Shown piece by piece: positions 22,234 through 36,467 of a stretch of 64,000 nucleotides of DNA. The notes beneath the pieces are model-generated. The model searched no databases, was not told the origin of the DNA, and was given only the letters and a program-made list of their open reading frames with translations. Source of the DNA: Hepsetus odoe (Eukaryota > Chordata > Actinopteri > Characiformes > Hepsetidae); NCBI GenBank assembly GCA_017165825.1, contig CM029380.1, forward strand, positions 25,175,456-25,239,455, read 5' to 3'. Within the stretch, counting starts at the first letter, position 1, and each line of letters starts with the position of its first letter. A program made the position numbers and the translations under genes.

Positions 22234-25200
22234 CTGGAGAAGAAATTTAAACTTCATCAGGCACATTAAAACCGTTACAATGCATTTACACACTCCCCAC
22301 GCAGGAGCAAACACAGTTTCATTTCTGTCAAACTGTCGTCTCCTATTGAGTAGATAAAGGGGTTCTCACCACTCAGCATCAGCAGTATACTAATCTGCTT
22401 TCCCCACAGCTTTAAGGTGAACAATCCAGAACTTCAAGAAGGCCTAGAACGTTTTTTTTTTGTTTTTTTTAATCAGAATACAATTTGCTGATTCTGTTTC
22501 TCTCCAATGATGCTGAACTTGAAGAGCAAGACAGTCAGTCCAGCTCCTGAAGGTCTAACCAATAAGAGCCTGCTTGGAGAAGGAGGGTTCTCCACTAGTT
22601 CTATCACACAGTGGTGAAAACAGATGAACACACGCTGAAAGTGGCGTTAATTTATTCAGGGTCATTTAGGACGCACCTGCACGTCAGGCCAGGACACCTT
22701 GCTTTCTAACAGAGAGTCCAGGATGGACCTCATGATCGACTCTTTGTTCGGTTCTTCTCCACTTATGATGTAGCATGAAGATCGCACGCGGCGGAAGAAC
22801 TCCACGTCAATGGTCGAAGCTGCAAAGCCTGATGGGAGATAGGCCAGGTCCAAATAAACTGGTGCTGCACTCGTCTTGATCCCCACCAGACCTGCACAGT
22901 GAAGGAACTCTGGTTAAATTTAGGATGTTAGAACTTCGCTAAAAAGATTTAAAAGCTGCTTCATGTCAGAGAGGGTCATCAAGCGTGAAGGAGGTCATCG
23001 TAATACACTGCACTTTAATACTTTTGGAACTTTTGGGAAAAACGTCTTAAACGTGTTGGTCTCGTTCCCGTTCTTTTGGCCTGGGTTTTTCCCCCCAGAA
23101 GGTTGTGGGCTTGAATCCCACAACACTAGGTTGCCCTGAAGTTCCCTCGATCAAGGTACCGTCCCCATCACAGGCTCCCTGTGTGTGTGTTAAATACAGA
23201 GTGTGTGTTCGGGTGTGGTTCACTGTGTTCACAATGACTAATAGTCACTTTCACTTTCCTTCTTCAAAAAGAGGGGGAACAAAATAACATCTACTTGCAT
23301 AAAAGTGATTGATGTCTAAGGACGTCACATTTCCTTTTATGGAATGTGTCGGACGCTCTTATCCAGAGCTGCCTAAAGACTACTTGGAGCTACTTGGGGT
23401 TCAGGGCTTTGCTGAGGGGCTCAAAAGGTGCTAGAGGTAGAATAACACCAGACTCGAACCCAAAACCTCTTTGTCAGAAGCTGTGCTTTACCATAAGATA
23501 CCATCAATCGAATCTCATGAATGTCACCGAGAGGCCTTTAGTTAAATGACAGTTTACAAAGAGTGGCACATACCTGATGATGACCTGGAACCTCCTGATG
23601 ATGGTCTAGTGTTACTGATGGTATTACGGGAGGCGGGTCTAGTGTCCAGACTGGATGTTGCCCGAATTGTACCACTGGTGGTTGCATGAGTACCTGTCTT
23701 CGTCTTGGTATTCTGTGCCAAACTGCTTGAGGATGAGACTTTCTGCATGCCAGATGTTTTTTTGGATTTTGTAGCTACATTCTTCTGAGGTTTGCCTTGA
23801 GCTTCAGCTTCAGGGTCAACCATGCATGCGCCGGGCTGAGGCGGCAGAGGTGGCAAGTCCTTAATCGGCGCCGGTGGAGGATCTGGTGAGGAATGTGGTG
23901 AGTCTCTGGGCAAGGAGTGGCTAGTAGGGTGATCATGGGGATGATGCGACAGGAAAAAATCAGAGTCCTCCTCAGAATCCAAATCCTCGCTAATGGAAGG
24001 ACACTCTCCGGAGACAGGTGGAATGTCGGAGTCTGAGGCTGTAGGGAGGGAGTCGCTAGCAGAGGTCAGTGTCGTCTCTTGGCCTTGTGGAGAGCTACAG
24101 TCATTGTCGATTTCTTTGGAGGGCAGCTTTGCAATCTCCTGAGAGAGGTCGCTGTCAGTCGAGAGCTCATGAGGACTCGGGCTGGGTAAGACAGGGGACA
24201 CGGTCTTTTGGTTTCCTGGAGATTTGTGATGTTGAAATTCACAAGGTGAGACCAAGCACAGGTCAACATCATGATGTGGAACATCAGTACCAAATCCCTG
24301 TGGTCCTGAGAGATGATTTTCTGCTCCATCGCACAACTGGCGACTATTAAATGATGCTCTTAAAGGCAAGGACATATCCACCTTGGAGTCCATTTCTCCT
24401 AAATGTCCATTAGTGTATGACCTGTCTTCGGTCTTGCAAGCCGGTGGGAGCACTTGCTCAAAAGAAACAGAAAGAGAATCATCAACTTCAGTGGAATGGG
24501 GAGAACCTACTTCCGCAGGCAAAGACGTGAATGTGGACGAGGCATCAGGCAGCAATGATCCTAACGATGGGAAGCTGGACTGTTTGTCCTGTGAGGAAGT
24601 GGAGTTGTTCCCTAAATGACTTTTTGAGCTGCCAGCCTCAGAATTCTTGCAAGATCCCTCATGATTCTCTTCAAAACTGGGGACCTTGATCCCCAAGCTG
24701 CTGTCCTCACCAGAGCCCTGAGGATCATCTTCAGGAGACTGATGGAATGGAGTGTGTCCAGCACTGTTTGGTGGGGAGACCATCTCAAGGGTTTTTTCAT
24801 CACAGCTTGCACAGGCATCTTCTGGACCACTTCTCAGAAGGTCCTCCTTGAGACCACCTTGGAGAAACCTGTGCTCTGTTGGTGTGAGATCAAAATTGAC
24901 ACTTTTCTCACTTTTTGGAGTCTTCGCGAGTGGTGAAAGAGGACCCACAGCCAGGTTACAGGCAGGAAGGGTCTCCATGCACCGAAACTTCTCTGGACTT
25001 TCGGATAAATCTGCTTTGGTCTCAGATCCATTCAGTTGAGCATCTGGCTCCATGGCTTTGGCTGTGGAACATAAACTGTTGCCCTCTTCGTCCTGCATTT
25101 CATCCGTCTTCAGCTCCTCAGGTGTGGACATTTTTGACTTATTTGCTCCTCCAGAGTTTGGTCTCAGATCATTCTCTGGCTTTGGCTTCCCTTTGGATGA

Positions 25201-28200
25201 ACTGTCCTTTTTAGGGATTGTCGTATCCTTCTTCAAGGATCCGTTCTTTCCAGCAGACTTCCTTGCGTCGGCAGATGCCGAAACACTTCCAGCTGTTTTC
25301 TTTGTATCCTTACCAAGAAGTTTAGTGATTGTTTTCTTCTCTTCTGGTTTAACCTCCTTCTTAACCTCTTTCTTGATTTCTGGTTTTACGTCCTTCTTTG
25401 GCTTAGGACCCAGGTCTTTCTTCAAGGGGTCCTTCTTTTTATCAACGTTTTCATCTTTCTTAGCAACACTTGTTGAAGGTCTTTCCTCTTTCTTCTTGAT
25501 TTCCTTTTTCTCCTCTTTAACTGGGTCTTTTTTAACCACTTGCTTTTCAGGCTTAGAAGTTCTTTGTTTCACATCATCTTTTGGCCTTCCCTTTTCTTCC
25601 CCTTCTTTACCTTCCTTCTGGCCAGTTTCGGTACTGGATTTGGGCTTGATCTTAGAGTCCTGCTTCTTTATGTCAACTCTGCTTACCTTGTCTTTGGTAA
25701 GTGGGGCACTTCCTGGTCTTGAGTCTCTGGGAAGAGACTTAAGGCTTTCTTTGCTCTCAGCGCGCTTGGGTTGTTTATCGGCTTTGGACGACTCAATGTC
25801 TTTTAAACTTACAACCGAGCTCTTCAGAAAATCTAGATGTTTCAACCTTTCCAACCCATCAAAGATTTTAGCTTGTGGTGTGCAACCAGGGAAGAGAACA
25901 CGAATGATTTTTTCCTGAGGGCTAGCTGGATGCCACACCAACAGGGCACATATGGACACCAGGCAAGGTAGAGGGATCCCTGAGCCTTTTAAACCACTGC
26001 TGGGCCAAGACTGCATAACAGTCTCAAGCTCTTTACTACCTCTGACTGGATTAAGAACATAGAGCTCAAGGCGACCCACACCCATCTTCTGAAAAAGAAT
26101 CATAGGTTCAATGCTCGGGCTGTTGGGACGACTGAGGGATTCTGGGGAGATGGATAACTTTTCCAAATTCTGAAGTGTTACTGCAACCAGATCACAACTG
26201 CGTAAGACTTTAGGATCGCTTTGTTGCATCTTAAGTCTTTCTGGAGCATTGAGGAACACAACTCCGATTTCTGGCGATATCAAGTTCCTCTTCAGCCAAT
26301 CCTCATTGCTCTGGGATCCTGCTTCCTCCTCTTCCTCCTGCTCCGCCACTTTCCTTAGAAGGAGGCTGTTCACACCAGGCAGGTTGTCCACACCGATGTG
26401 AGTGAGCAACACAGAGTCAACTCTATCCAAATGTCTCACCAGTTTCCAAAAGCTGGAACGTGGATCGGACCCGCCATTGACCAAGACATTGAAACCGTTT
26501 ACAGCGAAGAAGGCTGAATCGCCCCTTCCGCCGGGGAAGACATAGCAGCAGGGACGGGACAGCTTAAGGAAGCCAACTGTGCTAGGAGGCTCCAAGAGTT
26601 CAAAAGGTGATGGAGGCTCCAGGGATTCCGAAAGATACTCTGTGAATTCCTGCAAGCCTTCCATCTCTGGCAGCACCACCGGAGGGTTGGTCTTGATTTC
26701 TATGAAGTCCTGCAAATTGTGCTTCTCCAACTGGGAATCTTTCCACATTCCAGACACGGGGCAGCTCAGAGTGAGGCTTGCTTTCTGTGTTGGGTCTGCC
26801 GAGCTTAACAGCGCTCCGATCTGCCAAAGGACAAAGAGACGTTAGGATTACACCAGCTGTCTTCTTTTGAAGAACTAACTGAATTTGGATATTCAAACAG
26901 ATAACCGTCATAGTGCTTACACACCTCCTCATCAGCAAATATTTGGATAAAGTCATTGAATGAAAAGGATCCAGTCTGTAACACAAGGTCACCAGAGTCT
27001 TCAACACACTGTCCAGCAAGAATCAGCAGCTTGTGGCGAGAGGCATCAGAAATAAGGCGGCGAATCTATGAAATAAAACCATCAAACATTCCTGTTATGA
27101 AGGTAAATGCTCATCAAATGGCCTCAACTTCTCAAAGAGCTCCTGCATGTTTCTTTAAATCCAACGTTCTTTAATATCTCCACTAAAAAAAAAAAGGACT
27201 CAAGCAAAAAAACCTTGTATTAATGAGTTATGTGTTGGAAATTAATTTTTTTGAAAGTAAACTCAAAATCCAAAAACGTATATATTCTTGGAGCTTCAGT
27301 GTTTGGTTAGGCAGTTTGCACCAGGATCAGAAGGTCATGGATTTGCATCATGGACCAGTAGGTTGTCCTGAGACTCCCTTGAGCAAGGTACCATTCCCAA
27401 TCGCTCCTCCCCGGGTGCTGGATGGTGTGTGTGGGTTAAATACAGAGGATGTGTTGGGCTGTGGTTCACAGTGAGCTCACACTAAGATTTTGTTCTGCAC
27501 GTTCCTGAAACATCTGCAGGTGTCACTTAAAATGTCCCGTGGTTCTCCCCCTCCAAATCTGGCAGAGGCTTTAGTTTGGGTGTTTTCAGATGTTCAGCTA
27601 TGTAAACACCTGGATGTGTTCAGCACGTACTTGAGCAATGCTTCTTACGAGTATAAATATTATTTTTTTTGCCATCTTCTTGCTGTTTGCAAATCAGTGC
27701 AGAAGAAATCTTGGACATGTCTCAATGTGCAAGATCAGCACATTTTAAAACATCTGAAAGCTTGTTTATTCTCAGAGGCAATAAAGTGTAAGATGGTGGG
27801 CAAACGCAAGAGTCATCGAGTGTGTGTTTAGTTACTAAACACATTTAACCAAAATCTCAGGCCCAGTCTGAGGCCTCTTGATGTGTTGCTTTATGCCCCA
27901 ATAATTTCCCATTTTTAAAGAAATGTGCGTAGATCCACCACCTCCAGGAAACAACCTTTCAGTTTCACGGAGTTCAAGTCACATGACTGTCAATAAAGCA
28001 CTCTTTCATTCATTTAAAGTTAACTATTCATCTGTATTTAACCAGCTGTTGGAGATTTTAGCCCTTTAGGAGGAGTGTGGACTGGTTTCACCAGAGTCAT
28101 GTTCTGGTCCAAACAGTCCAGAAACAGACCTTTGGTGAAGAGCAAAAGTGCAGAACTGATGAAACTGAAAAGAAATTTCAAAATCAAAGAGGAAATGGTG

Positions 28201-31200
28201 AAAGTGAAAGTGACCATCATCATGAACACCCCACATACATTCTCTGTACGTAACTCTCTCACACACACACTTTCAAGCAGGGGGCGGACATATCTACCAC
28301 CCAGGGAGCAGTGAGGAACCTCAAGGGAACCTCAGAGCAACCTACTGGTCTGGGACTCGAACCCACGACCTTTCCGATCCCGAGCCTAGTCCCTACACGC
28401 AATACCAGCACTTATGATGTTAATAGTGACTACAATGTACAAAACTGAAAACAAAAATTCCAAAAAATGAGAAAATTAGTCCCTTTAAGTCCCTTTTAGT
28501 CAAACAAGCGAAAGCCTCTGATATGAAGACACTGAGAGGACGAGAGGATCTGCAAAATGAAAGAAGAAATAAGAGAACAGTATTGATAGTGATGCTGTAC
28601 CTCTGAGCAAACCAACCCATGAGACGGATTCACCACCACCTGGGTCTCCAGCACGTCCCCACTGTGTTGCAGTGTCCTCTGGCCTGGATGGAGAGTGAAG
28701 AAAAAGAAAAAAAGAAAAAAAAAAGAAGAGGATCAGAGAGAAGCCACAAAGCCGAAGGCTGATCCAATTATCCGACGTTGGATCCGATGAGCAAAAGCTT
28801 CTCGTGAAGTAAACATCCAGGCAGAATTAGCCTTACATTAGAAGACCGAACGAAAACCAAACGAAACAGAATAGAACACCAAACTAAAAGTAAATCAGAC
28901 ACAAACACAGCAGAACAGAAAGATCTTTATTGTCTTCATACTCAGGTAGAGTGATGTTCTCCAAGTCTTTTCTCGTTGATGTTATACGAACGAATGAAAA
29001 GAACAAATGAAGTGAGCGTGTAGATGAAAGCAGTGAAGGACCCGAGAAGCAGCAGCAACAGCAGCTTCATGTTTCAGATGCAGCAGGTTTCTAATCACAG
29101 GCAATATAACACACATCTACACACGCATGACATCATCAACACCCTCAATCACTTCAGGACTAGATGAATCCATGGGGTTTATATTCCAGCTCTATCCTCT
29201 CGTGCTCTAAAATAAACACCCCCCCACCCCCGGTGTGACGCTTAAGGAATGCGAGCAGCAGCTCACGTCTAAATATGGACCGGTCCATCACACGTGGAGA
29301 TGTGTTGGTCCTCAGGCGGAGAAGGATGGCCTGTAGACTGAGCTTCAGTGGAAGTGGAAGAACGGAGGAATAATAAAGCAGGCTTACATAAAGAGTCTCC
29401 TGCAGATCAAAAGATCTTCCGTCTGCGGCCGAAAAACACATCAGGGCTGAAAGATCAACCTAATGGCTTTAACCCTTAACAGACCAGGGGGGCTGTGACC
29501 AGTCCTTCCTCACTGTGTGCATTCATCATTTGTCTCCACGTCTTCCTGTCCTCTGCATCTTCCTCTTTCACACCTGCATGTCCTCTCTCACCACATCTAT
29601 AAACCATCTCTTTGTCCTTCCTCTTTTCCCCTTTCCTGGCAGCTCCATCCTCAACATCCTCCTCCTGCTATACTCCTCATCTTTCCTCTCGATAGTCCAA
29701 ACCAACAGTCTCACTTCTCTAGCTTGGTCTCCAATGTCTCATCCTCACCCACGTTAAACCTGTTTGTCAGCTTCAACTGCAGGTACTTCTGTAGATGTTG
29801 TGATTGTGTATAATCCCACTAATGACAGAATTTATCCCCTTTAAACTCAAACTAACGACATAACACCAGAGGCACCTTGATCTTCAAGACATGACCAGAA
29901 CTTCCATAGAAGGAGCTTTTATTTGTTATGTTTTTAACACCGTGCTGTTCAAAACTCTTGATCCCCCTCGTTTCTCTCTGTTCTGTAGGAAAGTGAGACA
30001 GCAGTTCAGTGATGTGTACAAACACCTGTAACTCCAGTCTAAACACCGAAAGAGTTTAATTCTAACAAGTCAATATTCACCACCACCACCACCGTTATTT
30101 TTCAGCACAGCCTCAACTCTCTTAGACCAGCTCCTTTCTTTAAGTCAGGAACACTTCTCCAGGCTTCTTGAAGGACGTTTCAAAGCTCTTCTCTGGACAT
30201 CACTGCCACTTGTTCTCTGTGGAGATGATTACACATTGCTTCTGTCTCTGAAACTGCTCGGGTACAGAGACTGCACTGAAAATGAGACAATTTGTTCTTC
30301 AGGAGGAACTGGAGAACTGTCCCTCAAAAATACATTAAGATCCAAGAAAGTCTGGAACTCTGGAAGGGAAATATGAAGAAATGAGAAGCTCAAGACTTCT
30401 GAGACCTTCAGTCTCGTTAGAGAAGAGGTGGGAGGCAGATGAAGGCGAGGAAGATGACTCTATCGCCTTTGCACAGCAGGCATTGAGCTTTATTGGATTA
30501 CCACTCCATTAAGGAGGCAGCTGCTTCCTGCCTCGTCTCAGAGTCGGTACCCTGAGGGTTACCTGGCCCCCGAGAGTCCTATCGTTTTCGTGGTTCCTTC
30601 CCCCCTGAATCTACCCCTTCCTCCTTCTCTCCCTCAAGAGCGTCTCAGTATCAGCCTCCTTTTAGTGTGAAGACCATTAAAAGGGGGAGGAACCATTGCT
30701 GGTGAGACCAAAGGAGACAAGAGTTTACACACTAGTGCTACTTTATCAGGCACGCCAAATTCGTCTCTTCCGTCTGCTGCAGTGACAGCCTCTACACTGA
30801 TAGGAAGGGTGTTGAAACATTGCTGTGAGGATGTGATGGCAGGAGAGCATCTTCTGATGTCTTCTGAAGAACTCTAGGTGCAACATTTGGGGGCCTTTAT
30901 ACCCACCCAGACCTCAGAATCATCCCGCTCTGCAGGAAAGTTGCTTTTCTCTGGTTCAACTTTAGGCAGTGTGGACACTTTCTGGACAAAGAGACTTAAA
31001 AGACTTGAAAGACGGACGTTTGCAGAAAAATCTGGTCCTGCAATTCAATCCTGAGCTCCAAAATGAACCGCTGAGCCTCACTTCCTCATCTACTTCCTGT
31101 TTTCATATTTATTTATTTGTTTTTGAACTAACTGTGTGGTGAAAGGATGTTTGCTGGTGTAGCGTCATAATTTGGAATGAACTGAAGTCCAGCAGGGATG

Positions 31201-33936
31201 TGGCTTTAAATACGGCTTTGTGAAACATCCAGAAGGGGGAGCTCTCGCTGATTTTCTCAGGTTCAAGTCTCTGAATGAAGGAATTCAGTGAAAACTCTGG
31301 ATGATAATTCAGTTTTGTGTTGAGATCTGTTGCTGCTTGTTGGTGTCTGTATAGCAGATAGGGGTGGAGGTGAGTCTGGAGCAGATCTTGGAGATACGTG
31401 TCTTGATACAGGGGTTTGACTTGTTCTACTGGTGAGATTAACTTCCCTGGTTCCTGTGAAACACCTACTCAGACACACAGTCGGTGCCGGATTTTCATTT
31501 TATATAGTCTAGTCTAGTTATATAGTCTTTTTACTTACTGGGTTTTGCAGTTAAAATGCAAACTGGGAAAAGATTTTTCCAGTTACTTTACAGAAAATTT
31601 AGAGTTTAGTAGAGATGAGTTAAAAAAAACTTGAAGACTAAAGAAAAGTCCCAATTCCCCCCCGTCCTCTCTCTCTCTCTGGGTGTGTAGGACGGTCCTC
31701 CCTCTCCCCCATCACTCAGTAGAACTGTCCTCTCTCTCTCTCTGGGTGTGTAGGACGGTCCTCCCTCTCCCCCATCACTCAGTAGAACTGTCCTCTCTCT
31801 CTCTCTCTGGGTGTGTAGGACGGTCCTCCCTCTCCCCCATCACTCAGTAGAACTGTCCTCTCTCTCTCTCTGGGTGTGTAGGACTGTCCTCCCTCTCCTC
31901 CATCACTCAGTAGAACTGTCCTCTCTTTAAAACTGGAGGAAATAGATGTCATTTCTAGAACTTTCTGAGATTAAAGTGGATACAGACCAAAGGAAATGTC
32001 ATTTTTCAGGACTTAAAGGGTTAAACTGTGGAAAAACGTCTGCGGTGGCGACCTTGAACTGTCGACAGCGCTGCTACACGTGGTAGGAAGCATCTTCTTC
32101 CTTCCTGTATGTGTGCAGGACGCTCTTACAACAGACCCCTTTAACACTAACATTCAGCTCCGAGAGCTGGAGTTCTCACCGCAGCCAATCAGCAACAAGC
32201 TTTACTTTACATCAGGCACGTTGACCAGACCGACACCAACAGCCCGAAACGTCTTCAACAACATTGACTGACACTTACTGACATTAAAACCCTGAATCCT
32301 GATCGTCCGCTGTTCCCGGTCTGTCTGTAGCTTGTATATTTTGTACTTCCTGTCTGTAGCTTGTGTTTAAAGAACTTTCTGTTAAAGCATTCTAACTCTG
32401 ACCATTTTATACATTTATTTTATAGAAGGGAGGAAATCTATTAGATGTGCATTAGTTGGGACTTAGAGGGGCTTTTATAAAAACCTGGATAATCCAGATT
32501 AGGATCATAATCTCAGAACCACATTTAAAGCTACAAACGGGTTTTAGTCACTGGGCAGCTCTCGCTGTGAGAAAACCCTGAAAGTCCTGGTAGTTTTTAC
32601 ACCTGAGAGAGAAAATCAACGATATAGCGGCGGTCTAGTGCTGAGGGAGTCGCCCCGCATCGGAAGATTGTGGGTTCGATTCCCTCACACGTAGGTTGCC
32701 CTGAGGTACCCCTGAGCAAGGTACCGTCCCCGTCACTGTTCCCCGGGTGCTTTCAATAGCTGCCCACTGCTGCACGGTGTTTGTGTGCATGGGTTAAAAG
32801 CAGAGGTCCAATTTTGTTGTGGTTCACGCTTGCTGTGCTGTGACCTCGCAATGACCAGGGTCGTCACTTTTTTTTTTAATCAAATATTAATCGGAATAAT
32901 AATGTTGTTGTTTTATTATTCTTCCCATGATTATCACAACAACAACAATAATGTAAAATGTGCTACTTTTCATATTGATGCAAATCTGATCAAAAAATAA
33001 AAAAGTTCTGGAAAATCTACAATTTCGAACTAAAAGCAGAATTATTCAGCTCTAAGCACAGCACGACGCTTCCCCACCCGCTCCTCCATCTTCCTGAAGG
33101 TGGATCAGACTTGTGGGTGTGGTTCAGGACATGGTAGGACTTGCTGTCTCTAAACTCAAACCCAAGGCTGCTGTTCAGACTGATCTGGGATCAGATTGCT
33201 CTATTTATATTTAGGACTGATTCTAGATCAGCTCCTGAGAACACTCCCTGTGCACGGTGTCCTAAAACACACCTCCAGGCGTTTGAATCCCGTTGGGTCG
33301 CATTCGGGCTCGGGCCGAAACAAAACGATAAAAAAACCTGAAAACACAAAAACTCAGACCCTCCCCTCTGATCTCCGTAATCTCTGAAACAGGACGACAG
33401 GGGCTTTAATCTGTAGATCAACACACACACACACACAGACACACACAGACACACACACACACGCAGAGCAGCTGCTCTCATTAGCCAGCCAGCTCAGGAA
33501 ACAGAGCCCAGTCTCCCCAGTGTAACACAACACATAAAACACACACACACACACACACGTCTGGGAAAAGTCTCCACTCTGCCAGAACACACTGGACACT
33601 GGAAGCAGCCCTGACGAAGTGTCTTAAATAACAAACAGAATCGTTCTGTTTCTGCAGACAGGGTTTTTTTTTTTTTTTTTTTTTAAGAGAGAGAGAGACA
33701 GGGTTAAAGAGAGCGAGGGAGAGAGAGAGACAGGGTGAGAGAGAGAGAGAGAACAGGGTTAAAGAGAGCGAGGGAGAGAGAGAGACAGGGTGAGAGAGAG
33801 AGAGAGATACAGAGATACAGAGAGAGAGAGAGAGAGATACAGAGAGAGAGAGAGAGAGAGATACAGAGAGAGAGAGAGAGAGAGAGATACAGAGAGAGAG
33901 AGAGAGAGAGAGATACAGAGAGAGAGAGAGAGAGAG

Positions 33937-33995
<59 letters not shown>

Positions 33996-34052
33996 TGAGA
34001 GAGAGAGAGAGAGAGAGAGAGATACAGAGAGAGAGAGAGAGAGAGAGGAGAG

Positions 34053-34097
<45 letters not shown>

Positions 34098-36434
34098 CAG
34101 CAGCTACCACATTAGTCAGTCTACTGGAAGTGACTGGGACGGTGCACACACACTCTGATCTGGGATCAGGTTCCACTTCACTGTTAAACACTCATTAAAG
34201 AGCACTAGTCCTGATTCCAGATCAGGACTGTAACGGTGAGTAAGAGCTCTTTAAACACTGACGTGCTGAAACTTCTGGAAAATTTCAGGATGACACAAAG
34301 GGGAGGACACCAACACAACACTGACCCAGACTAACTGACACCGCCCCAAACACACCCACACTGATCGAGACTAACTGACACCGCCCCAAACACACCCACA
34401 CTGACCCAGACTAACTGACACCGCCCCAAACACACCCACACTGACCCAGACCAACTGACACCGCCCAAACACACCCACACTGACCCAGACTAACTGACAC
34501 CGCCCCAAACACACCCACACTGACCCAGACTAACTGACACCGCCCCAAACACACCCACACTGACCCAGACTAACTGACACCGCCCAAACACACCCACACT
34601 GACCCAGACTAACTGACACCGCCCCAAACACACCCACACTGACCCAGACTAACTGACACCGCCCCAAACACACCCACACTGACCCAGACTAACTGACACC
34701 GCCCCAAACACACCCACACTGACCCAGACTAACTGACACCGCCCCAAACACACCCACACTGACCCAGACTAACTGACACCGCCCCAAACACACCCAATAT
34801 TCGACCCAGACTAACTGACACCGCCCCAAACACACACCCACACTGACCCAGACTAACTGACACCGCCCCAAACACACCCACACTGACCCAGACTAACTGA
34901 CACCGTCCCAAACACACACCCACACTGACCCAGACTAACTGACACCGCCCCAAACACACCCACACTGACCCAGACTAACTGACACCGCACCAAACACACC
35001 CACACTGATCGAGACTGACACCGCCCCAAACACACCCACACTGACCCAGACTAACTGACACCGTCCCAAACACACCCACACTGGGACCCAGACCAACTGA
35101 CACCGCCCAAACACACCCACACTGACCCAGACTGACTGACACCGCACCAAACACACCCACACTGACTCAGACTCAACTGACACCGCACTGAAACACACCC
35201 ACACCGACCCAGACCAACTGACACCGCACCAAACACACCCACACACACCCAAACACACCCACACACACACACTCAACTGACACCGGGCATCAAACACACC
35301 CACACTGGACCCAGACTAACTGACACCGCACTAAATGGTACTCACACTGACCCAGACTGACTGACACCGGCCCCAAACACACCCCATTACCACCCAGACT
35401 AACCACACCGTCCCAAACACACCCACACTGACCCAGACTAACTGACATCGCCTCAAACACACCCACACTGACCCAAGACTAACTGACACCGCCCCAAACA
35501 CACCCACACTGACCCAGACTAACTGACACCGCCCCAAACACACCCACACTGAACCAGACTGACTGACACCGCCCCAAACACACCCACACTGAACCAGACT
35601 GACTGACACTGGTCCAACGTTATTGGAGGATTGTGTTTTTCCACTTCAGCCGAACAACAACATCATCCTCCACCGACAGAAAACACAGACACTGAAGGGT
35701 CAAAGGGCACCTAATCTCATCATCCAGATCCAGCAGAAGGTCCAGATCCAGTTATGAGACACATGAACACAAACAGAGGCGAATAAAGAGGCGCTTTCTG
35801 AGCCTCGCCGCTCCCTGCAGACAGAGCCGGTCTCCTGATGTCTGAAGGAGACAGGAGGACAGTGCCTTCATTGTCGCTGGTAAATCATAACTGCAGGAGC
35901 AAACGGACTCTGACCTCGGCGATGCCTGGAGACGAAGGAGACGCGTTAGTGCTGCAAAAACCAGCACAGAAAATTATTTCAGTTCAGCTCCTTCATGAAA
36001 GGCAGGGTTGTCTTCAGAGCCAGCAGAAGGACACTCGGGGCTGCAGGGGACACTCGGGGAGAAAACCACACAGGACTAATCCAAACAGATCATCAAGAGA
36101 ACATCTCTGGATCGGATACATTAAATGGAATAAGACTGATCCAACTCAGAAAATGGCCTTAAATGGATCTCAGTCCGGTAAGGAAGGATGGATCTCTGAG
36201 CTTTCTTGGGAGCTACATGCAAATGAGGACTACATGGCCAAAAGAATGCGGACACACCTTCCGTCTACTGTGGTTTTGTTTCAGTTTTCCGGGTCACATG
36301 CAGGTTAGCATGAGTTCAGGAGAGGTTCTGGACAAAAAGAACCAGGAAACTTAGTGAGAACACAAGTCACACATGAAGGAATTATTTAGGGGAGAAAACA
36401 GAACATAAAGGGAAGGAACCGATGATGTCAGTGC

Positions 36435-36467
<33 letters not shown>

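Noticed and set aside
26755..26757. ATG inside the giant exon as the map1s start
   Set aside because: Four upstream exons join in frame and encode conserved MAP1S N-terminal blocks, and the exon itself opens with a conserved splice acceptor.
33481..34191. A 236-residue Ser/Leu frame and Arg/Glu frames
   Set aside because: Low-complexity GA/CT translation. No start context, domain or exon structure.
34312..35610. 40-base periodic repeat as a possible CRISPR array or repeat-protein gene
   Set aside because: The entire period is repeated with no variable spacer, and all three frames are open because of the base composition.
35838..36308. A 156-residue + strand frame
   Set aside because: No family features, no splice partners, and it lies antisense in a map1s intron.
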